Source: Bradyrhizobium sp. KBS0727 (GTDB taxonomy: Bacteria; Pseudomonadota; Alphaproteobacteria; Rhizobiales; Xanthobacteraceae). Taken from it: 64,000 bases of DNA. This document shows, in pieces, positions 1 through 8,989 of this stretch; within the stretch, counting starts at the first letter, position 1; each line of letters starts with the position of its first letter. The notes under the pieces are model-generated. The model saw only the letters and a list, made by a program, of their open reading frames with translations. It was not told where the DNA came from and ran no database searches. The stretch spans positions 1,235,501-1,299,500 of the forward strand of contig NZ_CP042176.1 in assembly GCF_005937885.2 (NCBI RefSeq), in the 5' to 3' direction. A program made the translations under genes and the position numbers.

Positions 1-1
1 C

Positions 2-298
2 AAGCTGATCCGCAATTTCGGCGCGTCCGAAACCAAGATGATCAAGTATATCGAAGCCAATTCGGCGAAATGCGGAATTCCGCCGCAGATCGGCGACCAG
101 CTCAAGCAAGGCCACGCCAACACCGAGAAGATGCAGAACCAGGTCTGCAACGTGGCGCAGCAGGCGGCCAGCCAGCGGCCGGCCGGCCCCAGCCTCAGCG
201 ACGTGCTGGGCACTTCGGCGGCGCTGCCCGAGGCGCAGACCGTGAAGAAGGGCGGCAGCACCTTCGACACCTTGAACGGCAACGTTCTGACGCGATGA
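2..298 (+). CDS. C-terminal part of an unidentified protein (5' cut by window)
   Basis: The frame is open from base 2, with no convincing start inside the window, so only the last 98 residues are visible. The fragment contains two cysteines (in KCGIP and QVCNV) and a Gln/Ala-rich middle followed by a Gly/Ser/Thr-rich tail. I recognise no domain. It ends 10 bases before ubiA on the same strand and could share a transcript with it. It may be an exported hypothetical protein of the kind common in Bradyrhizobium, but the N-terminus needed to see a signal peptide is missing. Confidence 0.6.
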   Translation, partial: KLIRNFGASETKMIKYIEANSAKCGIPPQIGDQLKQGHANTEKMQNQVCNVAQQAASQRPAGPSLSDVLGTSAALPEAQTVKKGGSTFDTLNGNVLTR

Positions 299-308
299 CC
301 CGTATCAG

Positions 309-1244
309 ATGAGCGACGCCAGCGCCCGCGTTGCCGATGCGACCGGCAACTGGGTCGATACGCGCGCGCCGTCCTGGTCGCGGCCTTATCTGCGGCTCGC
401 CCGTTTCGACCGCCCGATCGGATCCTGGCTGCTGTTGATGCCGTGCTGGTGGTCGGCGGCGCTCGCCGCCGGCGTCGCGCGCGACATCAGCCAGTTGGCG
501 TTCGTGGTCCTGCTGTTCTTGATCGGTGCCTTCGTGATGCGCGGCGCCGGCTGCACCTGGAACGACATCACCGATCGCGACCTCGACGCCAGGGTCGAGC
601 GGACGCGGTCGCGGCCGATCCCGGCAGGCCAGGTGAGCGTGGCGCAGGCCTTTGCCTTTCTGGTGCAGCAGGCCCTGATCGGGCTCGCCGTGCTGCTGCA
701 GTTCAACCGCTTCGCGATCATGACCGGGATCGCGTCGCTGGTCATTGTCGCGGTCTATCCGTTCATGAAGCGCATCACCTGGTGGCCGCAGGTCGTGCTG
801 GGCCTGGCGTTCTCCTGGGGCGCGCTGATGGGCTTTGCCGTCACGCTGGGGCGGATCGACCTCACCGCGCTGGTTCTCTATGCCGGCTCGATCGCCTGGG
901 TGATCGGTTACGACACCATCTACGCGCATCAGGACGCCGAGGACGACGCGCTGATCGGCATCAAGTCCACCGCGCTTCTGTTCGGCGCCCGCACCCATCG
1001 CGCGCTGATCGTGTTCTACGCGCTCGCGGTGTTGCTGATCGGTGTGGCGCTATCGCTGGCCGGCGCGCGATGGCCGGCATGGATCGGATTGATGGCGTTC
1101 GCGGTCCACCTGGGCTGGCAGATCCGAAGGCTCGATATCGGCGATCCCGCGCTGTGCCTGCGCGTTTTCAAATCCAACCGCGATGCCGGGCTGTTGCTGT
1201 TCGCGGGCCTGCTGGTGGATGCGGTGATGCGGGCCGGGGCGTGA
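309..1244 (+). CDS. ubiA: 4-hydroxybenzoate polyprenyltransferase UbiA
   Basis: Integral membrane prenyltransferase that attaches the polyprenyl tail to 4-hydroxybenzoate, the first membrane step of ubiquinone synthesis. The 311 residues match the family length. The first Asp-rich site NDITDRDLD lies at about residues 85-93 and binds the Mg-diphosphate of the prenyl donor. The second, YDTIYAHQDAEDD, starts at about residue 201. Hydrophobic stretches between them fit the usual eight to nine transmembrane helices. The ATG at 309 lies 10 bases after the preceding stop. No other ubiquinone genes are adjacent. Confidence 0.95.
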   Translation: MSDASARVADATGNWVDTRAPSWSRPYLRLARFDRPIGSWLLLMPCWWSAALAAGVARDISQLAFVVLLFLIGAFVMRGAGCTWNDITDRDLDARVERTRSRPIPAGQVSVAQAFAFLVQQALIGLAVLLQFNRFAIMTGIASLVIVAVYPFMKRITWWPQVVLGLAFSWGALMGFAVTLGRIDLTALVLYAGSIAWVIGYDTIYAHQDAEDDALIGIKSTALLFGARTHRALIVFYALAVLLIGVALSLAGARWPAWIGLMAFAVHLGWQIRRLDIGDPALCLRVFKSNRDAGLLLFAGLLVDAVMRAGA

Positions 1245-1638
1245 TTGTGTCGCTGCGGGTGGGATCGTACCCCTCCGATTGCTCCGAAAGAAGCGTCGGA
1301 TGACGCGGAGTCTGTCATCGGGTGTACGTAGGCGCCGCCGGTGCCTGGCCGGGCGTGGACTCATTGGCGCGCAATCCGCCAATGTTCTGAATCTGCTTCC
1401 GCTGTTGGCGGCGGCATAGCGGACATGGCCGGATTTGCTGCTGCGGCGCCCGTGTAGCGAATGACTCGGAGCAGACATTCGCTCTAGCCGCACGGCTGAC
1501 CTCTGTGCTTTGATGCTGAGTATCGACCCTAGGGAGCTGTTTGACCCGGGCCCTTTGTTTTAGCTCCTGGTTGTTGCTATGCGACGACATTGCCTTGCTT
1601 CCTAAAAACTTTAGCTCACATCGAATTGGGGGGACACC
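1245..1638. other. Intergenic region, no gene recognised
   Basis: A 394-base gap between ubiA and the beta-lactamase-like gene. Frames of up to 147 codons exist on the minus strand, but they have Arg/Gln-rich shadow composition and no family resemblance. The last 80 bases become more AT-rich and probably hold the promoter of the gene at 1639. A GGGGGGA run at about 1628 is close to that start and may act as its ribosome site. Confidence 0.5.
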
Positions 1639-2946
1639 ATGAAACTCGTCAAGAAATCATGCATTGCGCTCGTCGCCACGGTCCTTTCGGTCTCCGCATT
1701 TGCCGAGCAGCCGAAGCCTATTAGCCGTCCCGATCAACTTGGATTCGCAGCCGATCGCCTCGAACGTGTGACGAGCGCATTTAAGGGCTATGTCGAAAGT
1801 GGTCAGATTCCGGGTGCGGTTGTGCTGATCGCGCGAAAGGACAAGGTCGCCTATTTTCGGGCGTTCGGGTTTCGGGACCGCGAGCAGAAGATCGCGATGA
1901 CCCCAGATTCGATTTTCCGCATTGCGTCCATGACCAAGCCGATCACCAGTATTGGCGCTATGATGCTGGCAGAAGAAGGCAAGCTCGATATCGGCGCTCC
2001 CGTTTCACAATATCTGCCGGAATTTAAGGATCTGCAGGTTCGTGTCGAACAGGTCGATCCTGCCACCGGCAAGAAGGAAACGGTCATGCAGCCTCAGATG
2101 CGGCCGATGACGGTTCAAGACCTTCTTCGCCACACTGCCGGGCTTGTCTATCCACCCCCCATTGGCAATGGCCCAGTCTCGGACGCCTATCGGGACGCAA
2201 ACGTTCTCGATCGCAATACAACGCTGGCCGAGATGGTGACGAAGATCTCCAAACTTCCCCTTGCCAACCAACCGGGCGAGGTCTGGGAATATAGCGCTGC
2301 GGTCGATGTCCTTGGCCGGGTCATCGAAGTTGTTTCCGGAATGGACCTGGACCGCTTCCTCGAAGAGCGCGTTACTAAACCGCTAGGCATGTCCTCAACA
2401 GGCTTTTATGTGCGTGAGGCCGATCGTGACCGGCTCGCACAGCCGCAGATTGATCCGGCGACCGGAAAACGTCCTCCCATGTTCGACGCCACCCAAAAGC
2501 CGAAGTTGTTCTCTGGCGGTGGTGGTGGTGTTTCTACCGCATCCGACTACCTGCTTTTTTGCGAGATGTTGATGCATGGTGGCAAGCTCGGCACCACGCG
2601 CCTGCTTTCGCAGTCCACGATCAACTTGATGACGTCTAATGCGTTGAAGCCGGGGATCGGATACTCAGCCACCCAGTCGCAGCGATTTGGAGATATCTTG
2701 CCAGCACCGGCGATGGGACAAGGATTTGGATTCGGTTTCGCAGTGCGCACTGAAACTGGACAAAATCCACTGCCTGGAACGGTCGGATCATTCTATTGGA
2801 CAGGAGCCTATGGAACGACATTCTTTGTCGATCCAAAGCAGAAGCTGGTCATCATAATGATGATTCAAGTTCCCAGCCCTGCAAATTCCTTCTACCGCCG
2901 TGCAGTTCGATACCTCGCTTATCAGGCGCTCACCCCCCTCAACTGA
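1639..2946 (+). CDS. Exported serine hydrolase of the beta-lactamase (class C/PBP-like) family
   Basis: Penicillin-binding-protein-like serine hydrolase (Pfam Beta-lactamase, often called 6-aminohexanoate-dimer hydrolase or EstB-like). The N-terminus MKLVKKSCIALVATVL with an AFA-E junction is a clear Sec signal peptide. The nucleophile motif S97-M-T-K100 sits in FRIASMTKPIT, and Y218-S-A in WEYSAAVDV provides the general base. A GGGGGVST segment near residue 295 is typical of the family. At 435 residues the length is normal. Codon use is looser and richer in A/T third positions than ubiA or pmbA, consistent with acquisition. The substrate cannot be assigned; esterase or peptidase is as likely as beta-lactamase. 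Confidence 0.85.
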   Translation: MKLVKKSCIALVATVLSVSAFAEQPKPISRPDQLGFAADRLERVTSAFKGYVESGQIPGAVVLIARKDKVAYFRAFGFRDREQKIAMTPDSIFRIASMTKPITSIGAMMLAEEGKLDIGAPVSQYLPEFKDLQVRVEQVDPATGKKETVMQPQMRPMTVQDLLRHTAGLVYPPPIGNGPVSDAYRDANVLDRNTTLAEMVTKISKLPLANQPGEVWEYSAAVDVLGRVIEVVSGMDLDRFLEERVTKPLGMSSTGFYVREADRDRLAQPQIDPATGKRPPMFDATQKPKLFSGGGGGVSTASDYLLFCEMLMHGGKLGTTRLLSQSTINLMTSNALKPGIGYSATQSQRFGDILPAPAMGQGFGFGFAVRTETGQNPLPGTVGSFYWTGAYGTTFFVDPKQKLVIIMMIQVPSPANSFYRRAVRYLAYQALTPLN

Positions 2947-3271
2947 CGCGATCTTAATTGTAGATAATAGCCAGCCGCTTATCGATCAGCGGCTGGCCAG
3001 CTTTTACTTCCGTTCTTGGCACCAACTGGACCTCTAGCATTGTCCGCTATTCAGTCGCTAACGGGCGTAGACCGGACATGGCGTGGAGAAGCCAATTCAG
3101 TCGAAACTGACCCGGAACGGACTTAGGATCGCTCGGGCCGCTTAACCCCAATCGCAAACCAGACGCTGCTGCTCGTAGGGAGTAATCCTGATGCTCGGAT
3201 TTCGAGACCGCCTGATCTGACTATCTTATTGATCGAACGGACGGCTTGAAGCCTGGAGCCACTGGTTTCTG
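2947..3271. other. Intergenic region, no gene recognised
   Basis: A 325-base gap. It contains the terminator hairpin at 2970-3006, then unremarkable sequence including a TTGTCCGCTATT...ACCGGACAT stretch (about 3041-3080) that resembles degenerate fragments in the gap at 4045-4090. I see no coding potential. The minus-strand frames here continue antisense into the next gene. Confidence 0.45.
2970..3006 (+). terminator. Probable terminator after the beta-lactamase-like gene
   Basis: A perfect 10-bp inverted repeat (GCCAGCCGCT at 2970-2979, its complement at 2988-2997) encloses an 8-base loop, and CTTTT follows at 3001. It starts 24 bases after the stop codon. Confidence 0.55.
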
Positions 3272-3919
3272 ATGATGGGAAACCTGTCCCGCATTGGTGT
3301 ACTGACCATATGGTTGATTGGCGCGTCCCCACTCGCCGCCGAGCCATTTGGCGTCGCCACGGTTCCAGCAGCACCAGACAGCCGGATTTCTGCGATCTGG
3401 CGCGACCTGCAGGCGGCCATGCGCGCGGATGAGCAGATCATCGTTGTATGCCGTGCCAATCCGGAGTGCGGCTCTCCCGCGGCCCTTCGGTTCATCGCGA
3501 TAGTCGATGAGGCGCGTCGGTATCAAGGGCGCGCGCTGCTCGGCCACATCAACCGCGCCGTTAACCTCGCGATCCCGACGACGCGCGACGATGTGTCATG
3601 GCAGTCGCCTCTAAAAGCTTTGGCGTCGTCCGGCGACTGCAAGAGCTATGCGGTGACGAAATATGCGGCCCTCGGTGCCGCTGGCATTGCGCCGGAGGAC
3701 CGACGATTAGTGATCGTTTGGGACAACGCGCGCCCGCAGGAAACCCATCTAGTCGTAGTGGTGCGCGTTGCACGGCGATGGCTAATCCTTGATAGCCGAA
3801 CTCTGACGTTGGCCGACAGCAACGACCAACAAGCCTACCAACCGTTACATTCGTTCGACCATTCCGGAGTGCGGGATTTCCCGCCGTTGGCCCCGGCGGT
3901 GCGCCGCGTGCGGCTCTAA
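3272..3919 (+). CDS. Bacterial transglutaminase-like cysteine proteinase (BTLCP family)
   Basis: A 215-residue protein with a probable signal peptide (hydrophobic IGVLTIWLIGASPLAA, cleavage near AEP). The papain-like triad of the transglutaminase-like fold is visible: Cys in GDCKSYAVTKY, His in QETHLVVVV, Asp in LILDSRTL. BTLCP proteins are periplasmic; LapG is the best-known relative, cutting a surface adhesin, but here no lapD-like partner is adjacent. The start at 3272 is the second of two adjacent Met codons' worth of choice (MMGNL). The gene stands alone between two gaps in the accessory stretch, so its partner and target are unknown. Confidence 0.8.
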   Translation: MMGNLSRIGVLTIWLIGASPLAAEPFGVATVPAAPDSRISAIWRDLQAAMRADEQIIVVCRANPECGSPAALRFIAIVDEARRYQGRALLGHINRAVNLAIPTTRDDVSWQSPLKALASSGDCKSYAVTKYAALGAAGIAPEDRRLVIVWDNARPQETHLVVVVRVARRWLILDSRTLTLADSNDQQAYQPLHSFDHSGVRDFPPLAPAVRRVRL

Positions 3920-4315
3920 GAACCCAAACCACAACAATAGTCCGGAGTACGGCTGCCGGAGATGGTCCAATCTGCGAGCAGGGATCGAATGAAGCTTCTG
4001 TTTGCTGCGCTGCATGAGTCTCTTGTTGGCACATAGCGTCGTTTCGCTGCATTGCGGAACTTGGTCCGCTATCGGGGCGTAACGGACCCCGGCGCGCGGT
4101 CAGCGCGACGAATTTCTGGGTTCACCGCTTAATCCTGCGACCCGCTTTGTCTTCCGCGCATGCCTTGATTCCCTTGCGCTCGCAACGACAAATGCCTGCG
4201 ACAAAACAACACGACGGGCAAATCACCAAAAGTCTGTCCAGCCCTTCGCGCAAAAATATTCCGCTGGCGCCGTCGGGCAAATCAGTTGTTCAACTTCGGC
4301 CGTCTACCGCGACAA

Positions 4316-4705
4316 GAGGGGCGATCGCGATCGTCACGACCGTGCGGTGGGATGCGATGGACGCTGATGCTGCGACTGACGAGCGTGGCAAAAGCGTACG
4401 GTGAAGTCGTGTGGACCTGATGCCGCGACGCTGGCGTCAAGTTCGTGGAGCAATCCGCGTAATGACGGTGACAATAAAGCCCGTTCACCGGGGTGAGCAC
4501 GAAGTAAGCCGTAAAGCCGTTGCGTGGGGGAGGCCGGTGTGTTCACCGCTGAACCTGTATGCTCGTGGGCGCACTCTTCTGTGCATCATGCTCGCGAGAC
4601 CGCGGGTGCAGCGCGCACCCGGTCTTCCCCGCGCCCTCTGTTCTCAAAGAGGGCAAACGAAATGCAAAACTTCGGGCGCTATGCGCCGCGAGAACGAGAG
4701 CGCAT
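4316..4705. repeat. Degenerate Bradyrhizobium dispersed repeat segment
   Basis: The block reads like a multi-copy sequence often mis-annotated as small ORFs in Bradyrhizobiaceae. Its minus-strand translation contains SGPHDFTVRFCHARQ and its plus-strand translation VHRGEHEVSRKAV, both of which I recall as recurrent spurious-protein signatures in these genomes. The identification rests on memory of that family and not on a second copy in this window. Confidence 0.4.
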
Positions 4706-4714
4706 GTCTCACAA

Positions 4715-4793
4715 CGTCATTGCGAGCGCAGCGAAGCAATCTATTCTTTCTTTGTGCGGCGATGTGGATTGCTTCGCTGCGCTCGCAATGACG
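4715..4793. repeat. Palindromic intergenic repeat (CGTCATTGCGAGCG family)
   Basis: Perfect 26-base arms (4715-4740 and 4768-4793) around a 27-base loop. The same arm type, CATTGCGAG...GAAGCAAT, recurs at 60286-60401. Long-stem palindromes of this type are dispersed in Bradyrhizobium genomes and sit only between genes. Confidence 0.85.
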
Positions 4794-4823
4794 TGGAGGG
4801 GGCGGTGCCAAATTATCGAAACC

Positions 4824-4914
4824 GTAGGGTGGGCAAAGCGAAGCGTGCCCACCATTTCGAACGGTGTGGTGCAGACGGTGGGCACGGCGTGAAGAACGCC
4901 TTTGCCCACCCTAC
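4824..4914. repeat. Palindromic intergenic repeat (GTAGGGTGGGCAAAGCG family)
   Basis: Left arm 4824-4853 begins GTAGGGTGGGCAAAG. Right arm 4877-4914 ends CTTTGCCCACCCTAC, its reverse complement with a small insertion. It lies 11 bases beyond the end of the DUF6101-like gene and could fold as a long hairpin at its 3' end. Confidence 0.8.
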
Positions 4915-4924
4915 AAGATCAAAC

Positions 4925-5449
4925 TCAATCCCGCGCGATGATCTCGCGCTCGCCTTCGTGAAGGTTCGCCGGGTTGAGCAGATCGCCGGCGCGGCGGCGG
5001 ACCAGAAATTTCGGGCGGCGGGCGCGGATGGTGTTGTGACGGCGGCGGCGGGTGGCGGGTTCGCGCACCTTGTCTTCCGGCAATTGCGGAAGCGCGAAGA
5101 TCTCGCTCCAGGTCTGCCAGGCGGATGCGATTTCGTCGGCGTCGGAACTGACGAGAAGCGGAATCGAAAGCGAGGGGTCGCGATGCACCAGGATCAACGC
5201 TTGCGCGTCGTCGAGGCCGCGCAAACCGACGCCGAGGAAATCGCGGACGCTGATGTTGACCGCCATCCGCATGCCGTGGACGGCACGACGCAGCACGACG
5301 CGTTCGCGATGAAGTTCGATCTTCCGCACGCCGCCGTCTGCGCGGGTATCATGCGCATCGAACGAGAGCGGAAGGGAAAGAGGGTCGAGCCGCAGTGCAC
5401 GGCTCGACCCGGCGGGATTGATCCCGCTTGTTGCTGTTTGACGCCTCAC
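4925..5449 (-). CDS. Conserved protein of the DUF6101 type
   Basis: A 174-residue protein in the position, divergent from pmbA, where Bradyrhizobium carries a conserved gene I associate with DUF6101. It has no signal peptide and no membrane segment. The middle (RVVLRRAVHGMRMAVNISVRDFLGVGLR) alternates basic and hydrophobic residues, like the beta strands of a PilZ-like or small barrel domain, which is an impression only. The function is unknown. The family name is from memory and should be checked by profile search. The ATG at 5449 is the first in frame, and a 267-base gap separates it from pmbA. Confidence 0.65.
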   Translation of the reverse strand: MRRQTATSGINPAGSSRALRLDPLSLPLSFDAHDTRADGGVRKIELHRERVVLRRAVHGMRMAVNISVRDFLGVGLRGLDDAQALILVHRDPSLSIPLLVSSDADEIASAWQTWSEIFALPQLPEDKVREPATRRRRHNTIRARRPKFLVRRRAGDLLNPANLHEGEREIIARD

Positions 5450-5716
5450 GGCTCTATCTCCCCGCCGGGATTATGTTCCCGGTCGATAGGTGAGACCTTA
5501 GCGGACGCGTTTCCGTTTCGGCTTAAAAAGGCTGGTTAACCCATGGTCACCTGCCGCGCATCTCTCCGCATGATTGACAAGACCTTGGCTCACATGATTG
5601 ACGAGACCTTGCTTGGATGCCGAAATTGTCTGGCATTTGACACCGCAAGATGCTTGAAATCCCTGTGAATCAGCCACATCTGGTGGGTCTGCCGGTTAGC
5701 GTTCCAGTTCTCTTCA

Positions 5717-7135
5717 ATGTCAGGGATTTTGTTTGTGAACTCTTCACCATCCACGGATCAGCCGCTTTCCAGACCCGCCGCGAATTCCGACCTGTTCGAT
5801 CAATCCGCACTTTCGACGCTGGCGCAGCGCCTGGTCGAGGCGGCAAAGCGCGCCGGCGCCGACGCTGCCGATGCGGTCGCGGTGCGCGGCGTATCGCAGG
5901 GCGTCGAGGTGCGTGACGGGCGCGTCGAGGAATCCGAGCGCTCGGAAGGCGACGATGTCGGACTGCGCGTGCTGGTCGGGCAACGCCAGGCGGTGGTCTC
6001 GACCAACGACGTCTCCGGCGATGGCGTCGCCAAATTGGCCGAGCGCGCGGTCGCGATGGCGCGCGTGGCGCCCGACGATAAATTCGTCGGCCTCGCCGAC
6101 CCGTCGCTGCTGGCGCGCGAGTTCGCCGATCTCGATCTGCTCGACCGCAAGGTTCCGACCACGGCCGAACTGGAGCGCCGCGCCTGCGAAGCCGAAGCGG
6201 CGGCGCTGGCGGTCAAGGGCGTGACGAGGTCCGGCGGCGCCTCGGCCTCGAGCGGCATCGGCGGCATGGTGCTGGTGACCTCGACCGGTTTCCACGGCTC
6301 CTACCTGCGTTCGAGCCAGGGCATCTCGATGACCGCGATCTCCGGTGAGGGCACCGGCATGGAGCGCGACTACGATTTTACGTCGGCGCCGCATGCGTCC
6401 GACCTCGCCTCGCCCGAAAGCGTCGGCCGCAAGGCCGGCGAGCGCACCGTGGCGCGCGCCAATCCGCGCAAGGTCGAGACCTGCAAGGTGCCCGTCGTGT
6501 TCGATCCGCGGGTATCGGGATCGCTGGTCGGCCATCTCGTCGGCGCCATCAACGGCGCCTCGATCGCGCGCAAGACCAGCTTCCTGAAGGACCGGCTCGG
6601 CGAGCAGCTGTTCTCGAGGGACATCCGCATCATCGACGACCCCCTAAGAGTGCGCGGATTGCGTTCGCAGACCTTCGACGCCGAGGGCGTCGCCGTGAAG
6701 CAGCACGCGCTGATCGACGAGGGCGTGCTGACGACATGGCTGCTGGATTCCGCGACCGCGCGGGAACTCGGCATGGTCACGACCGGACACGCCCATCGCG
6801 GCGTCTCGTCCTCGCCGTCGCCGGGATCGTATAATCTGCACCTGGAAGCCGGCCACGTGACCCCGAAGGAGCTGATCTCGGATATCAAGCAGGGCTTCTA
6901 CGTCACCGACCTGATCGGTTCCGGCGTCAACGGCGTGACCGGCGATTACAGCCGCGGCGCGTCCGGCTTCTGGATCGAGAACGGCGAGATCACCTATGCC
7001 GTCAGCGAGGTGACGATCGCGGGCCATCTGCTGCCGATGTTCAAATCGCTGGTCGCCGCCAGCGACCTGGAATTCCGCTACGGCGTCAATGCGCCGACGC
7101 TGCGCATCGAGGGCTTGACGCTTGGCGGACGCTGA
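5717..7135 (+). CDS. pmbA: TldE/PmbA-type metallopeptidase subunit
   Basis: TldE/PmbA pairs with TldD to form a cytosolic metalloprotease that degrades unfolded peptides and matures some peptides (microcin B17, CcdA in E. coli). The 472-residue length and the C-terminal signature GSGVNGVTGDYSRGASGFW, followed by NGEITYAVSEVTIAG, are diagnostic. As in other TldE proteins there is no HExxxH zinc site, which sits in TldD; no tldD is in this window. The chosen ATG at 5717 gives 30-40 poorly conserved residues before the core (SALSTLAQRLVEAAK). The following phosphatase gene overlaps its end by 14 bases, so translation is probably coupled. Confidence 0.92.
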   Translation: MSGILFVNSSPSTDQPLSRPAANSDLFDQSALSTLAQRLVEAAKRAGADAADAVAVRGVSQGVEVRDGRVEESERSEGDDVGLRVLVGQRQAVVSTNDVSGDGVAKLAERAVAMARVAPDDKFVGLADPSLLAREFADLDLLDRKVPTTAELERRACEAEAAALAVKGVTRSGGASASSGIGGMVLVTSTGFHGSYLRSSQGISMTAISGEGTGMERDYDFTSAPHASDLASPESVGRKAGERTVARANPRKVETCKVPVVFDPRVSGSLVGHLVGAINGASIARKTSFLKDRLGEQLFSRDIRIIDDPLRVRGLRSQTFDAEGVAVKQHALIDEGVLTTWLLDSATARELGMVTTGHAHRGVSSSPSPGSYNLHLEAGHVTPKELISDIKQGFYVTDLIGSGVNGVTGDYSRGASGFWIENGEITYAVSEVTIAGHLLPMFKSLVAASDLEFRYGVNAPTLRIEGLTLGGR

Positions 7136-7931
7136 CACGGCCGAAAAGATCACAACGCGCGACGCCGCGCTGCTGACGGAGACGGTGCGGGAAGCCGGCG
7201 CGCTGGCGCTGTCGATGTTTCGCACCGAACTGAAGAACTGGATCAAGGGCGCCTCGTCGCCGGTCTCGGAAGCCGATATCGCCGTCAACGATCTCGTCGA
7301 GCAAAGGCTGCGTTCGGCGACGCCGGATTATGGCTGGTTGTCGGAGGAGAGCGCCGACGACGACACGCGGCTGGGCAAGCCGCTGGTCTGGATCGTCGAT
7401 CCGATCGACGGCACCCGGGCTTACCTCGCCGGCCGCGAGGACTGGTGCGTCAGCGTGGCGCTGGTGGCCGGTGCGGCGCCGGTGCTGGCCGCGGTGTTCG
7501 CGCCGGTCACGGACGAATTCTTCTTCGCGGTGCGCGGGCAGGGGGCGACGCTGAACCGGCGGCAGGTCTCAGCCTCGTCGGGCACCGGCCTCGATTTTTC
7601 CCGGATGGCCGGTCCCAAGCCGCTGGTGCAGCGGCTCAGTCCGTCCTCCGACGAAATCACGTTGTTCCCGCGAATCGGATCGCTGGCGCTGCGGCTATGC
7701 CGGGTCGCCGACGGCAGCCTCGATGCCGCTTTTGCAGGCGGTCAGAGCCGCGACTGGGACCTTGCCGCGGCCAATTTGATCGTGCAGGAAGCGAATGGTA
7801 GAATGACCGCGCTCTCGGGGGATGCGATTGAGTACAATCGCCGGGAGGTGGCGCATGGGGTGCTGGTAGCAGCGGGACGCGATCGTCATGCACGCATTGT
7901 CGAGCATTTTCGAAGCCGTCCACTGCCCTGA
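7122..7931 (+). CDS. cysQ: 3'(2'),5'-bisphosphate nucleotidase / inositol monophosphatase family (CysQ-like)
   Basis: Mg-dependent phosphatase of the IMPase superfamily. In alphaproteobacteria this type is usually assigned as CysQ, which removes the 3'-phosphate of PAP formed in sulfate assimilation. Metal-site motifs are present: EES at about residue 75, D93-P-I-D-G-T98, and W-D213-L-A-A in the C-terminal half. The start is TTG at 7122 inside the end of pmbA; no ATG lies nearer the conserved N-terminus. The 269 residues fit. Inositol-1-phosphatase activity cannot be excluded from sequence. Confidence 0.85.
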   Translation: MADADTAEKITTRDAALLTETVREAGALALSMFRTELKNWIKGASSPVSEADIAVNDLVEQRLRSATPDYGWLSEESADDDTRLGKPLVWIVDPIDGTRAYLAGREDWCVSVALVAGAAPVLAAVFAPVTDEFFFAVRGQGATLNRRQVSASSGTGLDFSRMAGPKPLVQRLSPSSDEITLFPRIGSLALRLCRVADGSLDAAFAGGQSRDWDLAAANLIVQEANGRMTALSGDAIEYNRREVAHGVLVAAGRDRHARIVEHFRSRPLP

Positions 7932-8030
7932 ACCCGTAAAGCTACGTGCTGAAAATCCCTCGCTACACGTCACTCATCTTGCGCTATATAGTCACCTTGC
8001 TTGCCGGGCACCTCGTTAGGAAAAATCATC

Positions 8031-8279
8031 ATGCCAGATAGTGCCCAGCCGCAACTGCTCCATCTCGTCATCGGCGGCGAGTTGACCGACCTCGAACACA
8101 CCACGTTCAAGGACCTCGATCAGGTCGAGATCGTCGGCGTGTACCCCAATTACGCAACCGCTCATGCAGCCTGGAAGGCGAAGGCGCAGCAGACCGTGGA
8201 CAATGCCCACATGCGCTATTTCGTGGTTCACCTCCATCGGCTGCTCGACCCGGGTCAAGACACGAAGCCCTCCCATTGA
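8031..8279 (+). CDS. Small conserved protein, DUF4170
   Basis: An 82-residue cytosolic protein of unknown function with the DUF4170 pattern: LLHLVIGGELTD, then YPNYATAHAAWKAKAQQTVD and MRYFVVHLHRLLDP. The ATG at 8031 is preferred over an upstream TTG because AGGAA lies at 8018-8022. It is found conserved just upstream of the DUF374 acyltransferase and waaA in Rhizobiales, which suggests a link to LPS assembly. This is inference from neighbourhood only. Confidence 0.85.
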   Translation: MPDSAQPQLLHLVIGGELTDLEHTTFKDLDQVEIVGVYPNYATAHAAWKAKAQQTVDNAHMRYFVVHLHRLLDPGQDTKPSH

Positions 8280-8989
8280 AACGACTGTTTCGCGATTTGC
8301 TGCGCAGCAGCTGGGTTCAGCGCGCGCTGGGTGTGCTTGCGGCCGAATACCTGCGGCTGGTCTGGCTGACCAACCGGTTCAGCTATTTGCCGGCCGACAT
8401 CTATGACCAGGTCGAGCCGCAGATGCCGGCGATCTTCGCGTTCTGGCATGGCCAGCATTTGATGACGCCGTTCATCAAGACCAAGGAGAGCTACCGCGCC
8501 AAGGTGCTGATCTCGCGGCATCGCGACGGCGAATTCAACGCCCTCGCGGTGGAGCGGCTCGGCATCGGCACGATCCGCGGCTCCGGCGACCATGGCGGGG
8601 CGTTTCACCGCAAGGGCGGCGTCGGCGCGTTCCGGGAGATGGTGCAGGCGCTGGAGCAGAACTGGAACGTCGCGACGACCGCCGACGTGCCGAAGCGGGC
8701 ACGGGTGGTGGGCCTCGGCGTCATCATGTTGGCGCGGGAGTCCGGGCGGCCGATCATGCCGTTTGCGATGGTTACCAGCCGGTTCATCCGGTTGAAGAAT
8801 TGGGACTCCACCACCATCAATTTACCATTCGGGCGCGGTGCCGTGGTAGGCATTGACGCAGTCCACGTGCCGCCGGACGCCGATGCCGAGACCATGGAAA
8901 AACTGCGGCTGCAGGTAGAGACTTATCTGAACGAAGCGACCCGACTCGCCTATGCAGCGGTCGGGCGCCCGGAGGCCGCCCTTGGCTGA
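8276..8989 (+). CDS. Lysophospholipid/lipid A acyltransferase-like protein (DUF374)
   Basis: A 237-residue member of the DUF374 family, related to LpxL/PlsC acyltransferases. The segment IFAFWHGQHLMTP supplies the catalytic-type HxxxxxP/HGQ block, and SRHRDGEFNALAVERLG followed by GSGDHGG matches the family core. The N-terminal region LVWLTNRFSYL is moderately hydrophobic. The start is TTG at 8276, overlapping the DUF4170 stop by 4 bases. Position next to waaA and lpxK implies acylation of a lipid A precursor or related lipid at the inner membrane. The acyl donor and acceptor are not known. Confidence 0.85.
   Translation: MKRLFRDLLRSSWVQRALGVLAAEYLRLVWLTNRFSYLPADIYDQVEPQMPAIFAFWHGQHLMTPFIKTKESYRAKVLISRHRDGEFNALAVERLGIGTIRGSGDHGGAFHRKGGVGAFREMVQALEQNWNVATTADVPKRARVVGLGVIMLARESGRPIMPFAMVTSRFIRLKNWDSTTINLPFGRGAVVGIDAVHVPPDADAETMEKLRLQVETYLNEATRLAYAAVGRPEAALG

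Larger units (their letters stand above)
3920..4924. other. 1-kb non-coding gap built from dispersed repeats
   Basis: No convincing gene. The left part (3920-4310) is unremarkable. About 4316-4705 resembles a degenerate repeat common in Bradyrhizobium genomes, and 4715-4793 and 4824-4914 are two clean palindromic repeats. Open frames here have repeat-type composition and should not be called as proteins. Confidence 0.6.

Noticed and set aside
1639..2946. True beta-lactamase resistance gene
   Set aside because: The SxxK and YSA motifs only place it in the broad serine-hydrolase family; many members are esterases or peptidases.
4559..5539. 326-codon plus-strand frame running from the repeat region across the DUF6101 gene
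   Set aside because: Begins in dispersed repeat DNA, passes through both palindromes and then runs antisense to the minus-strand gene; no homology recognised.
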